64,000 nt of DNA from Planctomycetota bacterium (GTDB lineage Bacteria; Planctomycetota; Phycisphaerae; UBA1845; PWPN01), in NCBI GenBank assembly GCA_022711465.1, contig JAKLEZ010000001.1, positions 62,001-126,000 on the forward strand. The letters run 5' to 3'. Below the pieces are notes generated by a model, which was not told where the DNA came from, made no database searches, and saw only the letters and a program-made list of their open reading frames with translations. Every line of letters begins with the position of its first letter. Within the stretch, counting starts at the first letter, position 1. The position numbers and the translations under genes were made by a program. Below are positions 26,112 through 33,901 of this stretch, one piece after another.

Positions 26112-26154
26112 TGCTGACCTCTGGTCGCTGATTGCTGACCGCTGACCGCTACTC
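26112..26154 (-). repeat. Heptanucleotide repeat tract D, upstream of rfbC
   Basis: GCTGACC, TCTGGTC, GCTGATT, GCTGACC, GCTGACC, GCTACTC on the plus strand. It abuts the TGA stop of the PKD lipoprotein and fills the gap to rfbC. Confidence 0.88.
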
Positions 26155-26872
26155 AATGGACAATCACTGTCACCGTGCTCGTGGCACTCTTCTCGCCGTC
26201 GGTCGCCTCGAGCTGGACAACATAGGTTCCAGCCAGGGTGAATGTTGCGGTCGTGAACAGGGCGTGGCTGTCTCCGAAGGTCACGGCCGCGGGACCGCTG
26301 ACCAAGGTCCAGGTCGTCGTCACGGTACTGCCCGCCGGCAATCCGTCGTCGATTACTGCACCGTTGAGATCGACATACGCCTGCTGAGCCAACGTGATGC
26401 TCGCGTTCGAGCCGGCGCTAACCGCCGGGGCCTCATTCACGGGGGTGATGCGGCTCATCGTCCAGGTGATACCGTGCCCGGCCATGACCAGCGTGTTGGC
26501 GTCGGCCAGAAGTCCCTTGACGTCGTAAACACTCCCGTCGCTGAAGATCTGCCGGCCGGTGAAGGAGTCGCCCGTGGCTTCGGGGATCACCAGAATGGGA
26601 TCACCTACTTGCCGGAACAGCGAGTTGGAGAGGGTGAGCACCCCGGTCCGGTTGGTGATCTGAACCGCGTAGACGTGCACTGAGCTGATCCACTCGCCGT
26701 CGAATGTGTCGATCACCGGTGCAGTCGCGAGTTCATCCGCGAGACCGAGATACAGGAAGTACTCGCTCAGCGCCCCCACATCGAACGAAGGAGCGCAGCC
26801 GCCCGAACCGAAGGCGGCCGCAAGCAAGGCCAACACGAGTCGGAACCGTCCATGGATTGAGAAGCTGTGCAT
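26153..26872 (-). CDS. Exported PKD-domain lipoprotein
   Basis: 239 residues from ATG 26872, which has GGAG 6 bases upstream; the longer frame to 27151 runs into the sugar transferase and is rejected. The N-terminus MHSFSIHGRFRLVLALLAAAFGSGGC is a lipoprotein signal ending in SGGC. A middle beta-rich region (about 40-145) has no recognised family. The C-terminal 85 residues form a PKD-like domain (GSNASITLAQQAYVDLNG to YVVQLEATDGEKS). It is probably a surface or periplasmic protein of the EPS machinery. It sits between the sugar transferase and the rhamnose genes, so it is likely co-transcribed. Confidence 0.75.
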   Translation of the reverse strand: MHSFSIHGRFRLVLALLAAAFGSGGCAPSFDVGALSEYFLYLGLADELATAPVIDTFDGEWISSVHVYAVQITNRTGVLTLSNSLFRQVGDPILVIPEATGDSFTGRQIFSDGSVYDVKGLLADANTLVMAGHGITWTMSRITPVNEAPAVSAGSNASITLAQQAYVDLNGAVIDDGLPAGSTVTTTWTLVSGPAAVTFGDSHALFTTATFTLAGTYVVQLEATDGEKSATSTVTVIVH

Positions 26873-26975
26873 TTGTTTCTCCAGGAGGAATTGAGGGTGT
26901 CTGACATCCCGTCGAGGAACCGGCATCCATCCTGCCGGACTCCGAAGCTTCGTTGTCGAGGCCAGCAGCAGGCCG

Positions 26976-28976
26976 TCACCCCGCCGCCGACTCGACCTCC
27001 GCCCGCGCCCCCTCGCCGGTCTCCTCGCAGTGACTCTCCGCCTCCGACCGCGCCTCGGCGGAACCTGCGGAAACCTGACCACGGGCAGTCGATCGCTGAT
27101 CGCCGACCGCCGGCCGCTGACCGGCACCGCTCTCCGGCTTTGCCTCGCCAATCAGGCGCGACAGTGGCACGCGCCTCTTCCCACCCTTGGTCATGACGGT
27201 GTAGAACAGGATCTTCAGATCCAGCCAGAAGGAGAGGTTCCTGACATACGCCATGTCGTAGTAGATCCACTCATGGAAATCGCCTTCTTCGCCCCGCCGC
27301 CTGCACAACTGCCACAGGCCGGTCACTCCCGGCCGGACGGACAGCCGCGCCCTCCGCCATGGCACACAGATCTGGTTCTCCCTGAACGGCGACGGCCGGG
27401 GACCCACCAGGCTCATGTGCCCCAGCAGAACGTTGATCAGTTGGGGCAGCTCGTCGATGTTGGCGTGCCGCAGCAACCGCCCCAGCGGAGTGATGCGCGG
27501 GTCGTCGGCCATCTTGAACTGAGGGCCGTCAACCTCATTCCTCTCATACAGCTCTCTCTGGATCTTGTGGGCGTCGGCCCGCATCGTACGGAACTTGAGG
27601 CAGGGGAAGTCCCGGCCATTCCTTTGCTCGCGGTGGTGAACGAAGAACACCGGACCCGCCGAAGTCGCTTTCACCAGGACGGCGGTCAGCAGCAACAGTG
27701 GTGACAGGGCGATCAGGCCGACCGACGAGAGGATCACGTCCATGATCCGCTTGGCGGCCAGCTGCATTCGACGACGACGATCCAGTCGGACCCTCTGTGG
27801 TCTGAGCAACGTTCCGTTGGTCCCCATCCGAGCTCCGCCCCGAATGCTCCGCGGAACAACGAACGTCCCGATCGCGGAAGAGGCACCTTCGCTCGCGCTG
27901 TCGTAACGCCCGCTGACCACTCTCTGGGTCACGCCACAATCGGCCATAATCTCCGCCTCACGTCCGACCATGGCCTGGGACACCACCGCCCGCCTGCAGA
28001 TCCTCGCTCCGCGGCCGACCAGGCCGGGACCGATCACCGTCGCGCCCTCATCAATCACCGCATCCTGCTGAACGACCAACGGGCCGACCAGACTGGCCGA
28101 CGGGTGAATCCGGCAACCTTTCCCCACCAGGACATCCGGCTTGGCCACGGAGTAGCCGTCCGGCACAGGCTCACTGAGCACCTGCTGCACCATGCTCTCG
28201 CCGAGAGCGAGAACTCCGCACTCGTCGCCGAGATCGTGAACATCCGAGCGCACCGGGAGGTCCTGCGTAAACACACCTTTGGCGGCCAGCGCCGCTCTCA
28301 GCTCGGCCAACGAGAGGAACCGCACATCCCGCAGCGACTGCGCCGGCACGATCGAAACAAAAACGCCGGTCGATTGAACCTCCGGCCAGCTCATCCGATT
28401 GTACAGGCGCCGAACTCGTTTGACCTTGCCCTGCCGATCCCGTTCCACAACCTCCCGGGTCCGCTCCGGATCCTCGCCGATCGCGACCGCATGCGTGGCC
28501 CCGCGGTACCGCCGCCCACGGCGCATCAGCTCCGCCAGGTCATAGCCGGCCGTGGGCCATCGTCGCGGGTCAACCATGAACAGGAAGTCCGATGTCTCCG
28601 ACCTTTCGGCGATGTCGTTAAGTTCCTCGGGACCTACGACCTCGATGCGGCCTGATGCGCTCCCCTTCAATCGAGACTCGTGCCCATCGATGGGCGGATG
28701 GTGGGCGTAAACAAGCGTGCTGCTGCTTCCACAGCCTTCCAGACCGCTGAGCAGGTAGTCCAGAATCGACCCGGTCCCGAAGGGCAGTGTCAACAGCGTG
28801 TCCCGGGCATTCCCGTTTCCACACAAGGGCAATCGTGAATCGAGAAGGACAGGTATCAGATGCACGGAGTCACCCAACCCGCTGAAAGATGGCAGCGGTT
28901 GTCTGTGAGGAAACCGATCGGGGCCCTCAAGTACGAGCGGTGTCGAATGGTCACGATAAAAGACGTTCCGCGACAC
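26976..28976 (-). CDS. Polyprenyl-phosphate sugar-1-phosphate transferase fused to nucleotidyltransferase-like and beta-helix domains
   Basis: 666 residues from a GTG start with a weak ribosome site. Residues about 40-265 resemble a sugar nucleotidyltransferase but lack the GG.GTR loop. Residues about 280-375 show left-handed-helix hexapeptides (GKGCRIHPSASLVGPLVV, DEGATVIGPGLVGRGARI). Residues about 405-620 are a bacterial sugar transferase: AAKRIMDVILSSVGLIALSPLLLL, PCLKFRTMRADA, NIDELPQLINVLLGHMSLVG, then GPRP and RPGVTGLWQL. This last domain transfers a sugar-1-phosphate to undecaprenyl phosphate, the priming step. The tail includes QRPAVGDQRS, a heptamer-repeat translation, then charged low-complexity sequence. 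The usual multi-pass N-terminal membrane region of WbaP-type proteins is missing; only one hairpin-like hydrophobic segment is present. Confidence 0.88.
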   Translation of the reverse strand: MSRNVFYRDHSTPLVLEGPDRFPHRQPLPSFSGLGDSVHLIPVLLDSRLPLCGNGNARDTLLTLPFGTGSILDYLLSGLEGCGSSSTLVYAHHPPIDGHESRLKGSASGRIEVVGPEELNDIAERSETSDFLFMVDPRRWPTAGYDLAELMRRGRRYRGATHAVAIGEDPERTREVVERDRQGKVKRVRRLYNRMSWPEVQSTGVFVSIVPAQSLRDVRFLSLAELRAALAAKGVFTQDLPVRSDVHDLGDECGVLALGESMVQQVLSEPVPDGYSVAKPDVLVGKGCRIHPSASLVGPLVVQQDAVIDEGATVIGPGLVGRGARICRRAVVSQAMVGREAEIMADCGVTQRVVSGRYDSASEGASSAIGTFVVPRSIRGGARMGTNGTLLRPQRVRLDRRRRMQLAAKRIMDVILSSVGLIALSPLLLLTAVLVKATSAGPVFFVHHREQRNGRDFPCLKFRTMRADAHKIQRELYERNEVDGPQFKMADDPRITPLGRLLRHANIDELPQLINVLLGHMSLVGPRPSPFRENQICVPWRRARLSVRPGVTGLWQLCRRRGEEGDFHEWIYYDMAYVRNLSFWLDLKILFYTVMTKGGKRRVPLSRLIGEAKPESGAGQRPAVGDQRSTARGQVSAGSAEARSEAESHCEETGEGARAEVESAAG
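27087..27123 (-). repeat. Heptanucleotide repeat tract E, inside the sugar transferase C-terminus
   Basis: AGTCGAT, CGCTGAT, CGCCGAC, CGCCGGC, CGCTGAC on the plus strand, period seven. It is read as QRPAVGDQRSTARG in the coding frame, beyond the conserved enzyme domain. Confidence 0.8.
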
Positions 28977-29222
28977 GACGAACCCGGTCGATCCCCCCAG
29001 GCCATCGAGACTTGATTCAGAGGGTGTCCTGAAGTCCGCACGACAACTGCGAGTCTGCCTCCCTCCCCATTACATCCTGGCTGCCGGCCAACCCTCCCAG
29101 CGCGACATCCAGATCCCAGGACAGACTCTACGACAGCTATCGATCCCCCGCCGCCTCCCGAGCAACCCTTGGCCCTCCGCAGGCCGCGGTTCACTCGCTC
29201 GGCCCTGTCACCTCACCGCAAC

Positions 29223-30395
29223 TCACCCGGCGGCGGCAAAACCCACACCCATGCCTTTCGGCCGGGGCCTGCCACTCATCTCGCCCCAGTAGTCCACCTC
29301 CCTGGACGAGACGCTTCGGTCCATGACCGATACACCGAGAACCGTTCCTCGAACGGTATCACCCGCTTCAACGCTGGTCTGGTCTACCAGGATCGACTGA
29401 ATAACGAACGCCTGCGGGCCGACGACGCAACCGGACCAGATCATCGATCCAGAAACCACCGCGTTGCGGCACACCCTCGCGCCCTGCCCGATCGTCGCCG
29501 GGCCTACGACGGTCGCCGCCGCCTCGATCCTGCAGTTCGGCCCCACCACCACCGCGCCCACCAGGCGGGCACTGGCGGCCACCTCTGCCGACCGGTGAAC
29601 CAGCGATTGACCCACGCGCAGGTACTCGTCCGAAATCGCGTCCGATCGCAGAGAACGCTGCAGGGCCCAGTTGCACGCCGCCACGTAGGACGCCGCGTCG
29701 ACCACGCGAAGCGTCGCATCCCGATCCACGACGTACGGAATCACGCGCACGCCCGACTCATACAGCCGCGGAATCCATACTTCCTTGATGTCCTGATAGC
29801 CCCGTTCGGGAATATGCGCCAATGCCGCACGCGACACAACGTAAATGCCGACCGGCTCCAGCTTGGCCTCGCGGCCACCCTCCACTCGTCCTCTCGGGTC
29901 GCTGACCACCATCGTCACTGCGGCCCCGGAAGCATCATGAGCCTCGATGAGCGCCGCCAAGTCGAATTGTGGGATCAGGGCTCCGTCGAGAACGACGAAC
30001 GTGTCGGCACCGCACTTGGCAGCCGCGTCCAACAGGCAACCTGCGGGACCGCGCGGCATGACGTCTTCTACGTAGCTCAGACGAAGCCCAAGACGTTCAC
30101 CCGACGCCAGGCAACTCTGGAACGCGGGCGTGTCACTGTTCGCGCAAATGCTCGACTCGGTGATTCCACCCGAGCAAAGCCATTCAAGAAGATAGGAAAC
30201 CAAGGGCCGACCCACCACTGGCAGGAGGGGGCGGGCACATACCTGCTCAAGGGGTGATTCACCCCAGGCATGCACACCCGCAAGGATCACACCTCTCCGA
30301 GCTTCTCGCCGGCCGCCCAGCGATCTAACGCGAGCTGCCGGCTCATCCAAGTCGGAGCGCACTGGGCCGAACTGTCGATCCTCAAACCCCGCCAC
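29223..30395 (-). CDS. Nucleotidyltransferase/left-handed-helix protein, GlmU-like layout, first gene of the EPS operon
   Basis: 390 residues. The GTG at 30395 has GGAAGGA 7 bases upstream. An N-terminal nucleotidyltransferase-like domain follows the fold (RRGVILAGVHAW, PLLPVVGRPLVSYLLEWL, TFVVLDGALIPQFD), but the loop normally GG.GTR reads AGVHAWGES, so catalysis is doubtful. Residues about 255-360 are hexapeptide repeats (RSAEVAASARLVGAVVVG, GQGARVCRNAVVSGSMIW). It resembles the N-terminal part of the following sugar transferase and may be its partner or paralogue. The promoter at 30526-30554 lies 130 bases upstream. Its product might supply or sense a sugar nucleotide; the function is inferred only. 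Confidence 0.75.
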   Translation of the reverse strand: MAGFEDRQFGPVRSDLDEPAARVRSLGGRREARRGVILAGVHAWGESPLEQVCARPLLPVVGRPLVSYLLEWLCSGGITESSICANSDTPAFQSCLASGERLGLRLSYVEDVMPRGPAGCLLDAAAKCGADTFVVLDGALIPQFDLAALIEAHDASGAAVTMVVSDPRGRVEGGREAKLEPVGIYVVSRAALAHIPERGYQDIKEVWIPRLYESGVRVIPYVVDRDATLRVVDAASYVAACNWALQRSLRSDAISDEYLRVGQSLVHRSAEVAASARLVGAVVVGPNCRIEAAATVVGPATIGQGARVCRNAVVSGSMIWSGCVVGPQAFVIQSILVDQTSVEAGDTVRGTVLGVSVMDRSVSSREVDYWGEMSGRPRPKGMGVGFAAAG

Positions 30396-30525
30396 TTCCC
30401 GATCCTTCCTGTCACACCGTTGTCGGTTCTCATCCGCGCCGACCGGTGCTGCTTCCTGGGATTATTGCATCTGTCTTACCCCGAGGCAAATCGATAATCA
30501 CCGTAGCAGTTTCATTCTAGACGCA

Positions 30526-30554
30526 ATCATACCATTGAGCCCCGATGTAGTCAA
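30526..30554 (-). promoter_or_regulatory. Near-consensus sigma-70 promoter of the EPS operon
   Basis: On the minus strand TTGACT, a 17-base spacer, then TATGAT. Both hexamers differ from consensus at one position. Transcription would begin near 30519, giving a leader of about 125 bases before the GTG at 30395. It is the strongest promoter seen in the window and could drive the whole 25-kb block. Confidence 0.7.
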
Positions 30555-31460
30555 CACAATGCTCCAATTCTGCCCTCCTTCCCGGACGATTCGAGTTACC
30601 GCCCTCTGTGCAAGGGACCTGGGCAATGAGTCCCTCTCAGAGCTTTCAGCACACCACTCTCTCCCATCACTGACTAGACTCCGTCCCCGTCGGCTGCAGG
30701 CCTGCCTGCCCTTAAGCCCACTTAATCCAGAAGCTTATGATCTGGACCACCGACGGGCCGTCGGCGCATCGCCCCGGTCGGCCAACACCGGCCGGCGGTC
30801 ACGATGGCTTCACCCTGGATCGCCGGTCACAGCCCCCGGCCGCCCGCCGATCGTCGCCACGCCACAGCCCAGCCAAAACCGCCTCCCCTCCGACAGCCCT
30901 CCCAACCAATCGTCTCCCCCGACAACACGAAAACCACTTTCACTTCATACCGGACGGCATCGGCCAGGCGGCTGCACATTTTGTCGTCATTCTAAGCCTC
31001 AAAGACGAGCTAGTTTAGCAGCGAACCGGGATCGGACACGGTGGAACTGACGAGTATGATCCACGACCTTCTTCAGGCTCCGGCGACCCCAGACCCAGAC
31101 CTGGCCTGCCACCCCTGCCTCATACTCCAAGCACGCGTCGTCCAACCGCCAGCGGCCTGCCTTACCCACCAACTCGTAACCTCCGGCATTGTCCACGACA
31201 CGATCGAAACGGATGATAGATCGACCCATCCAAACGTCAAGTCTCCTCGCGGATCCATACATCCCCTTTGCCCTCACTTAAGTTATCGCCCCTGAACTGG
31301 CCGCAAGTCCAGCGCCCCACGCCCGAATCACGCCGCGCCGGGCTCCAAGCCCCGCAACCAGCCCCACACCGCATGACGGAAGCCCGCCACGCAGCATCAC
31401 CTCCGTTGTCCTAACTCCTGCAAGAATCGGAGGAAAAGCGCGAAAAAAGCTCGCAGGCCC
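30555..31460. other. Long gene-free spacer between divergent transcription units
   Basis: About 900 bases, C-rich on the plus strand, separating the EPS promoter from the promoter of the sorting-signal protein. A 92-codon minus-strand frame (30999-31277) is the only open stretch of note; it has no known motif and no good ribosome site. Regulator binding sites may lie here, but I could not identify a clear operator repeat. Confidence 0.4.
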
Positions 31461-31489
31461 TTGACCGCATCTGCAGCTTCGGCTACAGT
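31461..31489 (+). promoter_or_regulatory. Promoter of the PAPAA-tail sorting-signal protein
   Basis: TTGACC (31461-31466), a 17-base spacer, TACAGT (31484-31489). The start of transcription would be near 31496. This rules against the upstream in-frame start at 31461 and supports the ATG at 31569. Confidence 0.5.
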
Positions 31490-31568
31490 GAATGGAGTTC
31501 AGAGTCGGGGGGCATCAGCCAGGCGCGATCACCCGAGAATCGCGGCCGAAGTAGACGGGAGACCGGGA

Positions 31569-32177
31569 ATGAGGTTCTTGAAACCAGCAATTGTTGTGAC
31601 CGTGTTGCTGAGCGCCTCTCTCGCATTTGGCGATCTGACGCGCATGACGCTGCAGCCGATTGGCTCACCTCGCTTCACCAATAGCATCGCCCAGAGCGCG
31701 TTCGCCACCGGCGGGGCACGCTATATCGGCATGCACGTGATGACCGCCAACAGCCACATCCAGAGCGTGGACAAGTCTTTTGTTCCAAGCTCCGACGCCT
31801 ATGCCGGCGGCAGGCTCACGGATGGCTGGTGGATGTTGGGCCAATCCGGTGCCTTCACTGCCACCTTTGAGACCACGGGCGGCACGGGCAAGCCCAGCGA
31901 CTACGCCGGTTTGACGATCCAGGTGGCGACGGCCGATGCGAACTTCAATCTGACTGGCGCGCTCACGCTCTGTTATACGGGCGGAGAGGCGCCGGGTCTG
32001 AACTGGTCCAAGTGGGGAAGTGGTTGGTTTGTCTCGAACCAGAACGCTGGCTACTGCGGCACCAAGCTCTACGGCAAGCCGACCGAAGCTTCGCCCGTCG
32101 TCCCAGCCCCCGCCGCGGTCGTCTTGGCCGCCATGGGCCTCGGGCTTTGCGGGTTCCGAAAAGTCCGAGAAAGCTGA
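31569..32177 (+). CDS. Secreted protein with PEP-CTERM-like sorting tail (PAPAA variant)
   Basis: 202 residues. The ATG at 31569 gives a signal peptide (MRFLKPAIVVTVLLSASLAFG). The mature part is beta-rich with Gly/Thr and no recognised domain. The C-terminus VVPAPAAVVLAAMGLGLCGFRKVRES has the tripartite form of exosortase substrates: a short P-A motif, a hydrophobic helix and a basic end. It is thus a likely client of the exosortase encoded 9 kb away. It is monocistronic, with its own promoter and a strong terminator. Role at the surface unknown; it could be a matrix protein. Confidence 0.75.
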   Translation: MRFLKPAIVVTVLLSASLAFGDLTRMTLQPIGSPRFTNSIAQSAFATGGARYIGMHVMTANSHIQSVDKSFVPSSDAYAGGRLTDGWWMLGQSGAFTATFETTGGTGKPSDYAGLTIQVATADANFNLTGALTLCYTGGEAPGLNWSKWGSGWFVSNQNAGYCGTKLYGKPTEASPVVPAPAAVVLAAMGLGLCGFRKVRES

Positions 32178-32208
32178 TACCCGATCAAAATGCGAGACAG
32201 GCAACACG

Positions 32209-32242
32209 CGGGCCGGCCAATCGAAGGTGGTCGGCCCGTTTT
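32209..32242 (+). terminator. Rho-independent terminator after the PAPAA-tail gene
   Basis: Ten-base stem CGGGCCGGCC / GGTCGGCCCG with one G-T pairing, a 10-base loop, followed by TTTTGTCT. It lies 31 bases after the stop codon. Confidence 0.85.
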
Positions 32243-32513
32243 GTCTGCGCGACCCGCGTCGCGTCTCCGGAAGGCACCGGGAGGCCCGAAGGGGAATGTG
32301 CTGCAAGGATCAGACGAATGACCGTCAATAGGAGATTTGATTCGCAGCCCATGCGGGAGAATAATCCAAGACAGGGTATTCCCTGGCAGCCGTCACCAGT
32401 TATCGAGCCTCGGGCGTGAGCTCGGTGTGGTTGAACGGGCGGCAGCCGTGGAGTGTCACGACGTTCGGTATTCCCCTTAAGGCAAAATGGGGGCAACAGG
32501 AGAGGAAGGACCC

Positions 32514-33767
32514 ATGAGAAACAGTATCCCAGGCCTAGTCCTGGTGGCCATCTTCCCGCTGGTCGCTCTTGGCGGTGCCAGCTTCACCGGCCTCGGCGAC
32601 TTGCCAGAGGGAATCTACGAGAGTACGGCTCACGGCATCGCTGCCAACGGCAGCGTGGTGGTCGGTTCAAGCGTATCAGCATCCGGCATCGAGGCCTTCC
32701 GATGGCAGAACGGCACCATGACCGGGCTTGGCGATCTCGCCGGGGGCGTATTCGAGAGCATCGCCCGAGCCGTATCGAACGACGGCGCGATCGTGGTCGG
32801 ATCGGCTCAATCGTCCACCGGCCTGCAAGCAGCACGCTGGCAGGAGGGGGCGATCGTTGGCCTGGGATACCTTTCGGGCGGCACCGCAAGCGAGGCTCTG
32901 GACCTCTCCGCCGACGGTTCGGTGATCGTCGGGTGGGGCACATCGCCGGTCGGCGATGAAGCCGTCCGTTGGCAGGCTAACACCATCATCGGGCTCGGCG
33001 ACATCCCCGGTGGAGCATTCAACAGTCGAGCGTACGCCGTATCCGCCGACGGGAGTGTCATCGTAGGACGCGGCCAGCCGAATGGCGATGAGGAACCCGC
33101 TCGCTGGGTGGGGGACACAGTCACTGCATTAGGCTACCTAACGACACCCGGCTACCTGGGCTCGTGCCTGGCGGTCACCCCGGACGGCACCATGGCTGTC
33201 GGGTACAGCTGGTCCGCCGGCGGCATTGAGGCATTCCATTGGCAGGCCGGCATCATGACCGGACTCGGCTTTCTGCCCGAGGGCGCCTTCAGCCAGGCGA
33301 TGGACATCTCAGCGGATGGTTCGATCATCGTCGGCTCCAGCGATTCGCTGGAAGGCAGCCGTGCGGTGATCTGGGACGTGGGCGGGATCCATGACTTGAA
33401 AGACGTGCTGACCCAGCAGTTCCATCTCGACCTGGGTTCCTGGCAACTCGAAGAGGCGATCGCCGTGTCTGACGACGGCCGGGAAATCGCCGGAAACGGG
33501 GTCAACCCGGACGGAAACCGTGAGGCGTGGATCGTCCACCTGCCGCCAATCGTCAAGGCCGACTTCGACCGCGACGGCGACGTGGACGTCGACGACCTGA
33601 GCCTGCTCCGTGCGTGCTTCAGCGGGCCTTGCGTGCCGCTCTCCAACCCATCCACATGCGGCACTCGGGACCTCGATGAGGACAGCGATGTGGATCAGCT
33701 CGATTTCGGTCTCTTCCAGCGGTGCTTCAGCGGGACCGGCATCGATCCGAATCCTAAGTGCGAGTGA
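32514..33767 (+). CDS. Secreted HAF-repeat protein with dockerin-like tail
   Basis: 417 residues. ATG 32514 follows GGAGAGGAAGG. A signal peptide (SIPGLVLVAIFPLVALGGASF) precedes seven or so HAF-type repeats of about 45 residues built on FTGLGDLPEG, AHGIAANGSVVVGSS and AFRWQNGTMTGLG; HAF repeats form beta-propeller-like extracellular domains. The last 75 residues are a planctomycete dockerin-like module: DFDRDGDVDVDDLSLLRACFSG and DLDEDSDVDQLDFGLFQRC each offer a calcium-binding DxDxDxD loop. It is probably exported and displayed on the surface or in complexes. It lies downstream of a 336-base spacer containing the previous gene's terminator. Confidence 0.85.
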   Translation: MRNSIPGLVLVAIFPLVALGGASFTGLGDLPEGIYESTAHGIAANGSVVVGSSVSASGIEAFRWQNGTMTGLGDLAGGVFESIARAVSNDGAIVVGSAQSSTGLQAARWQEGAIVGLGYLSGGTASEALDLSADGSVIVGWGTSPVGDEAVRWQANTIIGLGDIPGGAFNSRAYAVSADGSVIVGRGQPNGDEEPARWVGDTVTALGYLTTPGYLGSCLAVTPDGTMAVGYSWSAGGIEAFHWQAGIMTGLGFLPEGAFSQAMDISADGSIIVGSSDSLEGSRAVIWDVGGIHDLKDVLTQQFHLDLGSWQLEEAIAVSDDGREIAGNGVNPDGNREAWIVHLPPIVKADFDRDGDVDVDDLSLLRACFSGPCVPLSNPSTCGTRDLDEDSDVDQLDFGLFQRCFSGTGIDPNPKCE

Positions 33768-33901
33768 ACCGCGTCTCCAGAGGTCAAAGCCTGCCGGGAA
33801 ACGAGCTGCAAACCGACTGAACTCCGCGTCGCGGCCCGGCCGCCCAACACGAATCGCCAACCGCCGCTGCGAGCCGCCGTGTCAACCCAGACGCGGGCGA
33901 C

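Noticed and set aside
21446..27123. Heptamer tracts as a CRISPR array
   Set aside because: Units are 7 bases, degenerate and without spacers; they lie inside genes and at gene ends.
30999..31277. 92-codon minus-strand frame as a gene
   Set aside because: No motif, no ribosome site, and open frames of this length are common at this GC content.
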